NCBI RefSeq assembly: GCF_902459585.1
Contig: NZ_CABPSC010000004.1
Coordinates: 186,001-250,000 of the forward strand
Direction: 5' to 3'
Length of the DNA: 64,000 nucleotides
Source of the DNA: Pandoraea nosoerga
Lineage (GTDB): Bacteria; Pseudomonadota; Gammaproteobacteria; Burkholderiales; Burkholderiaceae
Shown here in pieces: positions 7,622-16,500 of the stretch (positions are counted from its first letter, which is position 1; the number at the start of each line of letters is the position of its first letter). The notes beneath the pieces are model-generated. The model made no database searches. It was not told the origin of the DNA and saw nothing but the letters and a program-made list of their open reading frames with translations. The position numbers were made by a program, and so were the translations under genes.

Positions 7622-8650
7622 ATGTCGGGACCTTGGCGTCACGAAATCGATCTCGAGGGGCTGTCCCTGGCGCGCGGCGTGCAGTTGGCGCAGGCGGGGC
7701 AGAGGGCGAGGGAGCCGCTCGCGGCCGGCGACATCAAGATCGTATTTCTGCTCGAAGGCGCGTTGCATTGGGGCGCTGCCGGTACGCCGCTGATGCCGGC
7801 CTGGCCAGGCAGTGTCAACGTGTGCTTCGGCCCGAGCGGCTTCGACATCGAGAACGTTTACGGCGAAGCGCGCTCACTGCGCTACTGCGGGGTTCGCTTG
7901 TCCGCGCAGTATCTGCAGGCCACAAGCGGGCTGGACGCGCATGCGCTGGTTCGTCGCTGGCGTCACGCGGCGCACCATCCTCGGCCGCTCGCCCCCGCTC
8001 GCGTGGCAGGCGACTGGTCGGAAAATACCGCGGTGCTCTCGCGTGCCATGAGCGCGGACGAATGGCGTTGGGCAAGCGCAATGGCGTCGCAGGCGAATGG
8101 CGAGTGCGACGGCGCCGACCCGGCGTGGCAACGTCTGGCGCTCGTGGCGCAGACGTTCGACGCGCTGGCGCGATGCGCTGCCTACATACCGGGTGCGCTG
8201 GATGCGCCGGATGTGTCGCAAGACGCGCCGGCCTCGGTCGCCCGCGAGGGCGCGACGGCGCACCGCCCGTCCGGCGCGTTGGCGCCAACCGCATCGCAGT
8301 CGCACCGTGCGCGAGTGACGCGGCGCGCCGTGCTGGCCGCGCGCGACGTGCTCGACGCGCGTTTGCAGGCGCCGCCTTCGTTGCCGGAACTGGCGCGGGA
8401 AGTCGGCATCAACGTCAACAAGCTGTGCGCCGGTTTTCGCGAACATCTCGGCGTGAGCGTGCAAGGCTACGTGCGCGAGCGGCGGCTCACGATGGCATAC
8501 GAGCTGCTGAGCGCGCGGCGCATCAGCGTGGGAGAGGCGGCGTGGCGCTGCGGCTACACCGATTCCCACTTCGCGAAAGTCTTCCGCGCCCGTTTCGGCA
8601 TGTTGCCGAACGTGCTGTCGCGCGAGGGGGCGGACACGGCCTGGCCGTGA
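7622..8650 (+). CDS. AraC-family regulator, PchR-like, probable activator of the TonB receptor
   Basis: A 342-residue protein. The N-terminal half resembles PchR-type ligand-sensing domains (a PGSVNVCFGPSG segment near residue 60). The C-terminal 100 residues hold two helix-turn-helix motifs: LPELAREVGINVNKLCAGF, and ISVGEAAWRCGYTDSHFAKV followed by FRARFG. The ATG at 7622 follows GGGG at a suitable distance; the ATG at 7583 would overlap the Fur-like site. PchR relatives bind a ferric siderophore and activate the adjacent receptor gene. The receptor starts about 180 bp downstream in the same direction. Ligand and targets are inferred from neighbourhood. Confidence 0.85.
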   Translation: MSGPWRHEIDLEGLSLARGVQLAQAGQRAREPLAAGDIKIVFLLEGALHWGAAGTPLMPAWPGSVNVCFGPSGFDIENVYGEARSLRYCGVRLSAQYLQATSGLDAHALVRRWRHAAHHPRPLAPARVAGDWSENTAVLSRAMSADEWRWASAMASQANGECDGADPAWQRLALVAQTFDALARCAAYIPGALDAPDVSQDAPASVAREGATAHRPSGALAPTASQSHRARVTRRAVLAARDVLDARLQAPPSLPELAREVGINVNKLCAGFREHLGVSVQGYVRERRLTMAYELLSARRISVGEAAWRCGYTDSHFAKVFRARFGMLPNVLSREGADTAWP

Positions 8651-8714
8651 AGCGACGAAGCGACGAAGCGACGAAGCGACGAAGTGACGAAGTGACGAAG
8701 TGACGAAGTGACGA
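8651..8714. repeat. Eight-copy octamer tandem repeat between regulator and receptor
   Basis: Four copies of AGCGACGA are followed directly by four copies of AGTGACGA. The array begins at the base after the AraC gene stop codon and ends 119 bp before the receptor start, so it falls in the receptor's leader or promoter region. Short perfect arrays like this can change copy number by slipped-strand mispairing. Confidence 0.93.
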
Positions 8715-8799
8715 AGCGGCCAGCGGTGCCATTTCGTGATGCGATCGCCAGCCTTGGTGATGCAAACGCGAGTGCGCGCGACGCGCGAGCGGCACGATG

Positions 8800-8822
8800 A
8801 CGAGATCGACTATTCATCTCGT
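8800..8822. promoter_or_regulatory. Inverted repeat just upstream of the TonB receptor gene
   Basis: ACGAGAT and ATCTCGT are perfect 7-bp arms separated by nine bases, ending 11 bp before the receptor start codon. The position would suit an operator or a hairpin masking the ribosome-binding region. No T-tract follows. Confidence 0.35.
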
Positions 8823-8833
8823 TGCTGTTGCCG

Positions 8834-11059
8834 ATGTCTTTCAAAAATCCCGTTCCACCCGATGCCGTTTCCATCGGCGCGCCAGCACATGGCGCGCGGC
8901 GGCGCGCGGTGGCGCTCGCGGCCGCGGCGTTCGTGACCGGTGCGGCGGCGCTGCCGGCATTGGCGCAAACGTCCGCGCCGCCGCCGCCATCGCCCGAATC
9001 GGCGCAGACCGCGCCTGTCCCCGACGGCGTGCCGGCGAACGTGCTGCCGATCACGCAGGTGAGCGCGGCCACCGAACGCGATCCGGCGGCGCAGGGCTCC
9101 GTGCTGGGCAGAATCGCGCCATCGGTGCGCGATATTCCCCAGACGGTCACGGTGGTCGACGACGAGACCATGGCCCAGCAGGGCGCCCATACGATCGAAG
9201 ACGTGCTGCAGAACGTGCCTGGTATCACGGTGCAGCCGTATGTGCTGCTCACCACCGCGTTCTATTCGCGCGGCTTCAAGCTCGACGCCTTCGAGCAGGA
9301 CGGTGTGCCGGTCCTGATGGCCAACACCGCGGCAGGGCCGCAGGACATGACGCCCTACGAGCGCGTCGAGATCATCCGCGGCTCGGCAGGCCTCTTCCAT
9401 GGCACGGGCAATCCCGCCGGGCTGGTGAACCTCGTGCACAAGCGCCCCGGCGCGAGCCCCAAGGCTTCGGCGGCCGTCACGCTCGGCAGTTGGGACCGCT
9501 ATCGGGAAGAGGTCGACATCGGCGGCCCGGTCAACGCCGGCGGTTCGCTGCGTGCCCGGGTGGCGGTGTCCGACGACCGTCAGCGCATGTACTACGACGT
9601 CGGCCGTCAGCACGCCACGACCCTCTATGGCGTCGCCGAGGCCGACCTTACCTCGACGACGATGCTGCGGGCGGGCGTGCAACATCAACGCACGACCTCC
9701 ACGCCCAATCTTGCCGGCGTACCGTTCTCGACCAAGGGCGATGATCTGCATCTGCCCCGCTCGACGTTTCTCGGCTCGTCGTGGGACACGTTCGACTGGA
9801 CGGAAACGCGCGTGTTCGGCACGCTCGAGCAGCAGCTCGGTCACGGCTGGGCCGCGAAACTCTCCGCGAACTATCTCGACGCCGGCGGCGACCTGAAGTA
9901 CGGCGTGGCGTTCGGCGCGATCGATTCAGTCACGGGGGCCGGCAGCCAGCTGACCGGCGCGGCCTATCGTTTCGACAACACGCAGACGGGCGTGGACGTG
10001 CAGCTCGACGGCCCCGTGCGGTGGTTCGGCCGCGAGCACCATCTGCTGTTCGGCCTGCAACGGCTCGAAGCCACTTCGCAGCAACGCAGTGCGTCGCTGG
10101 TCCCCCCGGTCAACGGCACGCCCGTGGACATCTTCCGGTGGGACCCGAATCGCGTGCCCGAGCCCGGCACAGGGCCGTTGTCGAGCGTTACGCCAACCCG
10201 CACCGTGCAGAACGGCGCCTACGCGATGGGGCGGATCCGGCTCGCCAGGCCGCTCACCGTCGTGCTTGGCGCGCGCGTGTCCTGGTGGGACCAGCACGCG
10301 CCGGCGAGCGCCTATCGCACCGGCGCGAAGGCGACGCCTTATGCCGGTGCGGTATTCGACCTGAACGAGCGCTGGTCGCTTTATGCGAGCTATGCCGACA
10401 TCTTCCAGCCGCAGACGGTGCTCGACGCGGGCAACAACCTGCTCAAACCGATCACCGGCGAGAGCTACGAAGCCGGCGTCAAGGGGCAGTTGTTCGACGC
10501 GGCGATGGACGTATCGCTCGCCGTGTTCCGCATTCGTCAGAAGAACCGTGCGCAGACCGATCCGAGCGTGCCGTGCATGGGCACCACGTGTCGCTACCTC
10601 GCCTCGGGCGAGGTGCAGAGCCAGGGCGTGGAAATGCAGGCCAACGGCCGGATCACGGACGCCTGGAGCGTGTCTGCCGGCTACACCTTCAACACCACGA
10701 AGTACCTCGCGGACGCCACGATGCAGGGGCAGTCGTTCGCCGACTTCACGCCGCGTCACCTGCTGCGCGTGTGGACGAACTATGCGTTGCCGTTCGATGC
10801 GCGGCGCTGGAGCGTGGGCGGCGGTGTCGACGTGCAGAGCGAGACCTCGGCGACGTCCAACGGTATCCGACTGCGGCAAGGCGGCTACGCGATCGTCAAT
10901 CTGCGCGCGGGATATCGCTACAGCCCGCGCGTCTCGGCCGCGCTCAATCTGAACAACGTATTCGATCGCCGCTATTACCAGAGTCTGTCGAACGCCGCCT
11001 GGAACAACCATTACGGTGCGCCGCGCAGCGTGATGCTGACGTTGCGCGCCGATTACTGA
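8834..11059 (+). CDS. TonB-dependent siderophore receptor (FhuE/FpvA type)
   Basis: A 741-residue outer-membrane receptor for import of a ferric siderophore using TonB energy. Residues 1 to about 45 are a signal peptide ending ALAQ. The plug domain includes RDIPQTVTVVDDETM, QNVPGITVQ, FYSRGF and RVEIIRGSAGLFHGTGNPAG, which distinguish siderophore receptors from other TonB receptors. The beta-barrel follows with GESYEAGVKGQLFD and a C-terminal LNNVFDRRYY...LTLRADY ending in an aromatic residue, as outer-membrane insertion requires. The ATG at 8834 is preferred over the upstream TTG-like start at 8822. The substrate is not predictable. No siderophore biosynthesis genes are present, so a foreign siderophore is likely. 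Confidence 0.95.
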   Translation: MSFKNPVPPDAVSIGAPAHGARRRAVALAAAAFVTGAAALPALAQTSAPPPPSPESAQTAPVPDGVPANVLPITQVSAATERDPAAQGSVLGRIAPSVRDIPQTVTVVDDETMAQQGAHTIEDVLQNVPGITVQPYVLLTTAFYSRGFKLDAFEQDGVPVLMANTAAGPQDMTPYERVEIIRGSAGLFHGTGNPAGLVNLVHKRPGASPKASAAVTLGSWDRYREEVDIGGPVNAGGSLRARVAVSDDRQRMYYDVGRQHATTLYGVAEADLTSTTMLRAGVQHQRTTSTPNLAGVPFSTKGDDLHLPRSTFLGSSWDTFDWTETRVFGTLEQQLGHGWAAKLSANYLDAGGDLKYGVAFGAIDSVTGAGSQLTGAAYRFDNTQTGVDVQLDGPVRWFGREHHLLFGLQRLEATSQQRSASLVPPVNGTPVDIFRWDPNRVPEPGTGPLSSVTPTRTVQNGAYAMGRIRLARPLTVVLGARVSWWDQHAPASAYRTGAKATPYAGAVFDLNERWSLYASYADIFQPQTVLDAGNNLLKPITGESYEAGVKGQLFDAAMDVSLAVFRIRQKNRAQTDPSVPCMGTTCRYLASGEVQSQGVEMQANGRITDAWSVSAGYTFNTTKYLADATMQGQSFADFTPRHLLRVWTNYALPFDARRWSVGGGVDVQSETSATSNGIRLRQGGYAIVNLRAGYRYSPRVSAALNLNNVFDRRYYQSLSNAAWNNHYGAPRSVMLTLRADY

Positions 11060-11141
11060 GCCCGCTGCCGGGCGTGCACGGCAGCGCGATGCGCCCGGTA
11101 GCACCGCTCGGCACATTCTCCAACCTGACAGGAGTCAATCC

Positions 11142-11786
11142 GTGAAAAAAATGGCAATGCCCCCGCGAACGATGCGTGCGGCGCGGCTGGCGGCAGCCGC
11201 GGCCTTCGCCGCTGCGCTGAGTGCTTCCTTCGCTCATGCGCAGACCCCGGCCCCGTCTGCCGTGCCTGCCGCGCTCACCTCGGCGCCCGACATGCCGAAA
11301 CTCTGCACGAGCGCGCCGACGGCAGCGGTGCTGCGCGGCACTTACCGCCTCGAGAGCGAAGGGCCGCTGCCGATCGAACTCGTACTCGTCCCGCGCGACA
11401 GCGCCTCGACACGCTTGTTCGACATCACGGGACTCGTTTCGGAAGGCGCGCATCGCTTCGGGGTGTCCGGCATGGCGTACTGCCCGGGCGAAGACGATCG
11501 CACGCTGGTCTTCGACATGACCATGAGCGGAGGCTTTCACGATGCGCCGGTCGATGACGAGCTGCGTCGCGCCTGGCCGCCGGGCAAGGCGCCGCAGCGG
11601 GCGAGTTCGGCCGGCACGAGCGTGGTGCATGCACAGGTATCGCTCGTGACGATGCAGGGCTGGGCGCAGGCAATGCGCACGATCGTACTTACCGGGCAGC
11701 GGGTGATGGGTCCGCGTCACGTATCGGCATCGCTCGCGTTCGACAGCGTCGCTGCGAGTCGCGCTGAGGCCGCTCATGACCGCTGA
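11142..11786 (+). CDS. Unknown exported protein in the receptor operon
   Basis: I do not recognise this gene. It encodes 214 residues with a signal peptide (about residues 1-33, cleavage after AHA). The mature part is rich in predicted beta-strands and has two cysteines (55 and 114) that could form a disulfide, suggesting a small periplasmic or surface domain. The GTG start at 11142 is supported by AGGAG seven bases upstream. The gene follows the siderophore receptor by 82 bp and overlaps the cupin gene by 11 bp, so it probably works with the receptor, perhaps in binding or handling the metal ligand. That role is inference only. Confidence 0.7.
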   Translation: MKKMAMPPRTMRAARLAAAAAFAAALSASFAHAQTPAPSAVPAALTSAPDMPKLCTSAPTAAVLRGTYRLESEGPLPIELVLVPRDSASTRLFDITGLVSEGAHRFGVSGMAYCPGEDDRTLVFDMTMSGGFHDAPVDDELRRAWPPGKAPQRASSAGTSVVHAQVSLVTMQGWAQAMRTIVLTGQRVMGPRHVSASLAFDSVAASRAEAAHDR

Positions 11787-12195
11787 CGAGGGCGGCCTGC
11801 CCGACGGGGACCGTGCCGAACGCGTGCCATGGACGTGCGAGCCCGGGCGAGGCGCGATGCTCGGCCTCCACGGCGAGACGATCGCGCCGCTCGCCGGGCC
11901 AGGGGACGCGCTTCGCATGATCGGCCTGTTCGATGCGCCGGACGATGCGTCGGTGCATGCCCACGTGTGGGAGTGTCACGACGCGGGCGACGAACTGTTG
12001 ATGGTGGCACGGGGCCGGCTGGCGCTCGACTTCGTGGATGCGACTGGCGCTGTGCGCACGCTCGAGATCACCGCGCCGTGTCTGGCGGTGGTGCCGTCCC
12101 GATGCTGGCATCGTCTGCGGGTGCTCGCGCCGGCAGTGCTCGCGTTCGTCACCCCCATGGGACGCACCCGGCGTTCGGCGCAGCCATTGGGCTGA
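11776..12195 (+). CDS. Small single-domain cupin protein
   Basis: A 139-residue cytoplasmic protein with a cupin fold. The first cupin motif is recognisable as His68 followed by Glu73 and, six residues later, Gly80, within HDAGDELLMVARG. The second is PSRCWHRL with His112 as likely metal ligand. The start at 11776 overlaps the preceding exported-protein gene by 11 bp, implying translational coupling. Single-domain cupins bind one metal ion and act as enzymes or sensors. In this operon a link to metal or siderophore processing is plausible but unproven. Confidence 0.75.
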   Translation: MTADEGGLPDGDRAERVPWTCEPGRGAMLGLHGETIAPLAGPGDALRMIGLFDAPDDASVHAHVWECHDAGDELLMVARGRLALDFVDATGAVRTLEITAPCLAVVPSRCWHRLRVLAPAVLAFVTPMGRTRRSAQPLG

Positions 12196-12220
12196 GGGCG
12201 GAGCGCACGCGCGGATGCGG

Positions 12221-12247
12221 TGGCCGCAATGGCCGCAATGGCCGCAG
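12221..12247. repeat. Three-copy 9-bp tandem repeat
   Basis: TGGCCGCAA is repeated twice and followed by TGGCCGCAG, in the short convergent gap between the cupin gene and recJ. No terminator hairpin with T-tract was seen in this gap. Confidence 0.85.
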
Positions 12248-12301
12248 TAGGCGCGGTGGCAGCGATGTGGTCCGGAGGGCCCCTGGCCGCGGCCGCGCCG
12301 G

Positions 12302-13999
12302 TCAGCCCTGTGCGTGCTCGACGATCATCTGCACGCGCGACACGCCGTTAAAGGTGTCGGCGGCCAGCCGGTAGGCGAACCGCGCGCGGCTGGGCAGCGT
12401 GTCGGCGTGGTTGAACCAGATGGCGTTATAACGCATGCGTCCGCGCCCGAGCTGCAACTTCAGGTGCTTGTCCTTGAGGATCGCTTGCGAGAGCACGTCG
12501 AACTCGCCGGAGAATACGGGCGGCGGGAAGCCCTGACCCCAGACCTGCGCATCGAGCAGCGCCACGAAGGGCGGCGCGAAGCAGTCGTCGCCAATGTCAC
12601 CGTCGGTCTCGATCACGCGCGAGAGCGCCTTCTCGTCGAGCCATTCCTGCCCGACCGCCTCGAAGGCCGCCTGGAACCGGGGCAAGGCGTCGGCGGCGAT
12701 CGTGAGGCCCGCCGCCATGGCATGGCCGCCGAACTTGGCGATCAATCCCGGCTCCCGCTTGGTGACGAGATCGAGCGCGTCGCGCATGTGAAAGCCCGGA
12801 ATCGAACGGCCGGAGCCCTTGATCAAACCATCGTCGCCCGGCGCGAACACGATGGTCGGGCGGTAGAACTTCTCCTTCAGACGCGCCGCCACGATGCCGA
12901 TCACGCCCTGATGCCACGTCTCGTTGAACGCGCACAGCGTGGTCGCGGCGCGCGGATCGAAGCGTGCGAGATCGGCCAGCGCTTCTTGCTGCATGCCCGC
13001 TTCGATTTCGCGTCGCTCGCGATTCATGGCGTCGAGCTCCTGGGCGAGCGTCCAGGCGCGCGCATCGTCGTCGGTGAGCAGACACTCGATGCCGAGCGAC
13101 ATGTCGGCAAGGCGTCCGGCGGCATTCAGGCGCGGGCCGAGCCCGAAGCCCAGGTCGAAGCTGCCGGCCTGTCGCGCGTTGCGGGCCGCCGCGCGAAAGA
13201 GGGCGTTGACGCCCGGGTGCATGCGGCCGGCGCGCATGCGCGCGAGTCCCTGCGCCACGAGAATGCGATTGTTGGCGTCGAGCTTCACCACATCGGCCAC
13301 GGTGCCGAGCGCGACGAGATCGAGCAGCGTGTCGAGCCGCGGCTGCTCGCGTGCGTCGAACGCGCCGCGCTGGCGCAGTTCCGCGCGCAGCGCGAGCAGT
13401 ACGTAGAACATGACGCCCACGCCCGCGAGGTGCTTGCTCGGGAATTCGCAGCCGGGCTGGTTCGGATTGACGATGCAGCGCGCGTTGGGCAACTCGCTGC
13501 CCGGCAAGTGGTGGTCGGTGACGACGACCTCGATGCCGAGCGCCTGCGCCGCGGCCACGCCGTCGAGGCTGGCGATGCCGTTGTCGACCGTGATCAGCAC
13601 GTCGGGCGGCCCCTGCTTGCCGCGCGCGGCGAGCGCCACGATCTCGGGCGTGAGGCCATAGCCGTACTCGAAGCGATTGGGCACGAGATAGTCGACCCTG
13701 GCGCCGAACATGCGCAGACCGCGAACGGCGACGGCGCAGGCCGTGGCGCCGTCGCAGTCGTAGTCGGCCACGACCAGCATGCGCTTGCCCGCGGCGATGG
13801 CGTCGGCGAGAAACGCGGCGGCTTCTTGCGCGCCTTTGAGCTGCGTGGGCGGAATGAGCCGCCCGAGCGCCGTTTCGGTCTGCGCGCTGGCGGCCACGCC
13901 GCGCGCGGCGAACAGGCGTGCGAGCACCGGATGGACGCCGTCGCGCGCGAGGGCATCGGCCGCGGCGTCGTCGACGTGACGCGTGACAATGTCGGTCAT
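12302..13999 (-). CDS. recJ: Single-stranded-DNA-specific 5'-3' exonuclease RecJ
   Basis: A 565-residue nuclease used in RecF-pathway recombination and mismatch repair. It carries the DHH phosphoesterase motifs VVADYDCDGATA, LITVDNGI, VVVTDHHLPG and ALGTVADVV, then the DHHA1 motif (a GGHAMAAG segment) and a C-terminal OB fold. The ATG at 13999 overlaps the stop of the upstream RpfE-like gene by four bases (ATGA), so the two are coupled. A longer frame to 14524 is only an overlap with that gene. In many proteobacteria prfB follows recJ directly; here an iron-uptake block intervenes. Confidence 0.96.
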   Translation of the reverse strand: MTDIVTRHVDDAAADALARDGVHPVLARLFAARGVAASAQTETALGRLIPPTQLKGAQEAAAFLADAIAAGKRMLVVADYDCDGATACAVAVRGLRMFGARVDYLVPNRFEYGYGLTPEIVALAARGKQGPPDVLITVDNGIASLDGVAAAQALGIEVVVTDHHLPGSELPNARCIVNPNQPGCEFPSKHLAGVGVMFYVLLALRAELRQRGAFDAREQPRLDTLLDLVALGTVADVVKLDANNRILVAQGLARMRAGRMHPGVNALFRAAARNARQAGSFDLGFGLGPRLNAAGRLADMSLGIECLLTDDDARAWTLAQELDAMNRERREIEAGMQQEALADLARFDPRAATTLCAFNETWHQGVIGIVAARLKEKFYRPTIVFAPGDDGLIKGSGRSIPGFHMRDALDLVTKREPGLIAKFGGHAMAAGLTIAADALPRFQAAFEAVGQEWLDEKALSRVIETDGDIGDDCFAPPFVALLDAQVWGQGFPPPVFSGEFDVLSQAILKDKHLKLQLGRGRMRYNAIWFNHADTLPSRARFAYRLAADTFNGVSRVQMIVEHAQG

Positions 14000-15075
14000 G
14001 CCGCTTCCTCGCCAAGCCGGGCGAGCGGCACCATGCGCGCCGCGAGCGGCTGGCGCCGCCAGAATTTGCGCAGGTCGCCGCCGCGCATGCGGATCGTCAC
14101 GCTGTGGCTGTCGCCGCACAGCGTGACGGCGACCTCGCGAGTGCGACCCTTGGCGACGCCTTCGAGCGCCGGCGCGAGCCATTGACGCTCGATGCCGACG
14201 AGGGTGTCGCGCCAGCGGGCCCAGTCTTCGGTCAGGAAGTGCGGCGTGAGGCTGTCGAGTTGCACGAGCGTGCGGCCGTTGGCCGCCCCGAGGCCCGCGC
14301 TGCTCGGATGCAGGGCGATTTGCAGATGGGTCGCCAGGCCCCGCGTGGCCGGAGCGTCCGCAATGATGCTCACGCAGGGGCGGTTCAGACGCGGCGCCGC
14401 AATGCGCTGGCCGCCGGCGAACAGCCAGAGGGCGTTGACGGGGGGCAGGCGCCGCGCTTCGCGCGCCTGGTTGGCGGGATGGTCGTACCACGCCATCTGC
14501 ACCTCGTTCTGCCACTTGCGCCACGTCAGCTCGGCCTTGCCCTGCGGCAGCCAGATATCGACGTTGCGTCCGGCCGCGCGTGCGGGCGACGCCGTGAGCA
14601 AGTCGCCCAGCGTCGGCGTGCTCAGATACCAGCGATCGGCGCGCGGCGCGATCAGCTCCGCGCCTTCTTCCGCGAACAGGGCATGGGCGGTGGCGAAGAG
14701 CGCGGCCGATTCTTCGTGACTCAGGGCGAGCTCGGCCGGGTCCGTGAGCACCAGATGGTCGGTTGCGATGTGGATATGCGCGGGCTGCGCGCAGTACCAG
14801 AAACGCGTGTCGAGCGTGCCGCTGTCTTCGAGCAGCATGAACGGCGCGAGCGGTGCGCGCTCGGGCCCGCCGGGCAGCCCGAAGGCGTCGGCGAGCCAGC
14901 GCTCATGAGGCAGGGTGGGGACGAACGGGTCTTCGGGCACGTCCTGCGCGGACGGGAGGCCGCGCGCGAGCAACTTTTCGAGCGCGGGCAACTCCAAACC
15001 GGCCAGCAGTGCGGGCAAGTGGGCCGACGCGGGCAGCGCGAACGGCAAAAGAAAGTGCAGGGCAGGTGTATCCAT
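13996..15075 (-). CDS. RpfE-like / phosphoglycerate mutase-related conserved protein
   Basis: A 359-residue soluble protein that begins MDTPALHFLLPFALP. Proteins of this type sit next to recJ in Burkholderiaceae and are labelled regulatory protein RpfE or 2,3-bisphosphoglycerate-independent phosphoglycerate mutase-related. The visible conserved part is the C-terminal half, with a WLFAGGQ segment and a late HSVTIR...DLRKFWRR. No catalytic signature can be assigned, so the exact function is open. The ATG at 15075 fits the family start; the longer frame to 15231 extends over the divergent lolC promoter. It overlaps recJ by four bases. Confidence 0.75.
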   Translation of the reverse strand: MDTPALHFLLPFALPASAHLPALLAGLELPALEKLLARGLPSAQDVPEDPFVPTLPHERWLADAFGLPGGPERAPLAPFMLLEDSGTLDTRFWYCAQPAHIHIATDHLVLTDPAELALSHEESAALFATAHALFAEEGAELIAPRADRWYLSTPTLGDLLTASPARAAGRNVDIWLPQGKAELTWRKWQNEVQMAWYDHPANQAREARRLPPVNALWLFAGGQRIAAPRLNRPCVSIIADAPATRGLATHLQIALHPSSAGLGAANGRTLVQLDSLTPHFLTEDWARWRDTLVGIERQWLAPALEGVAKGRTREVAVTLCGDSHSVTIRMRGGDLRKFWRRQPLAARMVPLARLGEEAA

Positions 15076-15246
15076 GTCGAGGCGAATTGTATGGCAAACT
15101 TCGCGCTGGCAGTTGGGTGACCCTGACGTCAGGTACGGAACGTACCCGTGCTTCGGCCGCGGCGGCCTTGCCTGTCCGGGCGGGGCCGCCGGTGCACACC
15201 GGCCCGGTACGCTCCGATCGATCCCTATCAAGAATCAGGAATCCGT

Positions 15247-16500
15247 TTGAAATTCCCATACGAATGGCAGATCGGCTGGCGCTACACGCGCACCGGCAAG
15301 CGATCCTCCGGCAACGGTTTCATTTCCTTCATCTCGTTCATCTCCATGGCCGGCATCGCGCTGGGCGTGGCGGCGCTCATCGTGGTGCTCTCGGTGATGA
15401 ACGGCTTCCAGAAGGAAGTGCGCGACCGCATGCTCTCCGTGCTCGCGCACATCGAAGTCTTCGCGGTCGACGGCAACCTGCCCGACTGGCAGCGCACCGC
15501 CGCCGAAGCCATGCAGAACAAGAGCGTGATCGCCGCGGCCCCCTATGTGGGCGAGCAGGCCATGCTCACGCGCGACGACAACGTGCGCGGCGTGGTGCTG
15601 CGCGGCATCGTCCCGAGCGAGGAAGCGAAAGTGTCCGATCTTGGCAAGCAGATCACCGAGGGTACGCTCGCGAACCTGACGCCGGGCAGCTTCGGCATCG
15701 TGCTCGGACGCGAGCTGGCGCGCTCGCTCGGCGTGAGCATCGGCGACAGGATCACGCTCGTCGCGCCGCAAGGCACCATCACGCCGGCGGGCGTGCTGCC
15801 CCGGGTCAAGCAGTTCACCGTGGTGGCGATCTTCACGGCCGGCCATTACGAGTACGACAGTTCGCTCGCGCTCATCGACCTGCAGGACGCCGAGACGCTG
15901 TTTCGCCTGAGCGGGCCGACGGGCGTGCGTCTGAAGATCCAGGACATGGAGCAGGCGCCGCTCGTGGCGCGGGAACTGGCCAGGACGCTGTCCGGCAACA
16001 TGTGGGTGCGAGACTGGACGCAGCAGAACAAGAACTGGTTCGTGGCCGTGCAGACCGAGAAGCGCATGATGTTCATCATCCTGACGCTGATCATTGCGGT
16101 GGCGGCGTTCAATCTGGTGTCTTCGCTCGTGATGACGGTCACCGACAAGTACGCGGACATTGCCATTTTGCGCACGCTCGGCGCCCAGCCCGGTTCGATC
16201 ATGAAGATCTTCATCGTGCAGGGCGTGACGATCGGCTTTGCCGGGGCGTTGCTCGGCGTGGGCCTCGGCTGTCTGATCTCGGTCAATATCGGCACCATCG
16301 TGCCATTCATCGAACGCTTGCTCGGCATTCATTTCCTGCCGCAAGACATCTACTTCATTTCCGAATTGCCTTCGGATCTGCAATCGTCGGACGTGATCCG
16401 CATCGGGGTGATTTCGTTCATCCTCTCGGCGCTGGCCACGATCTACCCGAGCTGGCGCGCCTCGCGCGTCAAACCGGCGGAGGCGCTGCGCTATGAGTGA
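15247..16500 (+). CDS. lolC: Lipoprotein-releasing ABC transporter permease LolC/LolE
   Basis: A 417-residue inner-membrane protein of the Lol machine that extracts lipoproteins from the inner membrane for transfer to the outer membrane. It has an N-terminal helix ([20 protein letters not shown]), a large periplasmic MacB-like domain (about residues 50-270) and three C-terminal helices ending [16 protein letters not shown]. The TTG at 15247 is chosen because CAGGAA precedes it and the product starts [15 protein letters not shown], as in relatives. Its end overlaps lolD by eight bases. The pair forms a complete transporter if the permease acts as a homodimer, as in single-permease Lol systems. 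Confidence 0.93.
   Translation: MKFPYEWQIGWRYTRTGKRSSGNGFISFISFISMAGIALGVAALIVVLSVMNGFQKEVRDRMLSVLAHIEVFAVDGNLPDWQRTAAEAMQNKSVIAAAPYVGEQAMLTRDDNVRGVVLRGIVPSEEAKVSDLGKQITEGTLANLTPGSFGIVLGRELARSLGVSIGDRITLVAPQGTITPAGVLPRVKQFTVVAIFTAGHYEYDSSLALIDLQDAETLFRLSGPTGVRLKIQDMEQAPLVARELARTLSGNMWVRDWTQQNKNWFVAVQTEKRMMFIILTLIIAVAAFNLVSSLVMTVTDKYADIAILRTLGAQPGSIMKIFIVQGVTIGFAGALLGVGLGCLISVNIGTIVPFIERLLGIHFLPQDIYFISELPSDLQSSDVIRIGVISFILSALATIYPSWRASRVKPAEALRYE

Noticed and set aside
12314-14185. A 623-codon plus-strand frame opposite recJ
   Set aside because: Shadow of recJ; the composition is the mirror of recJ codons and no family features are present.
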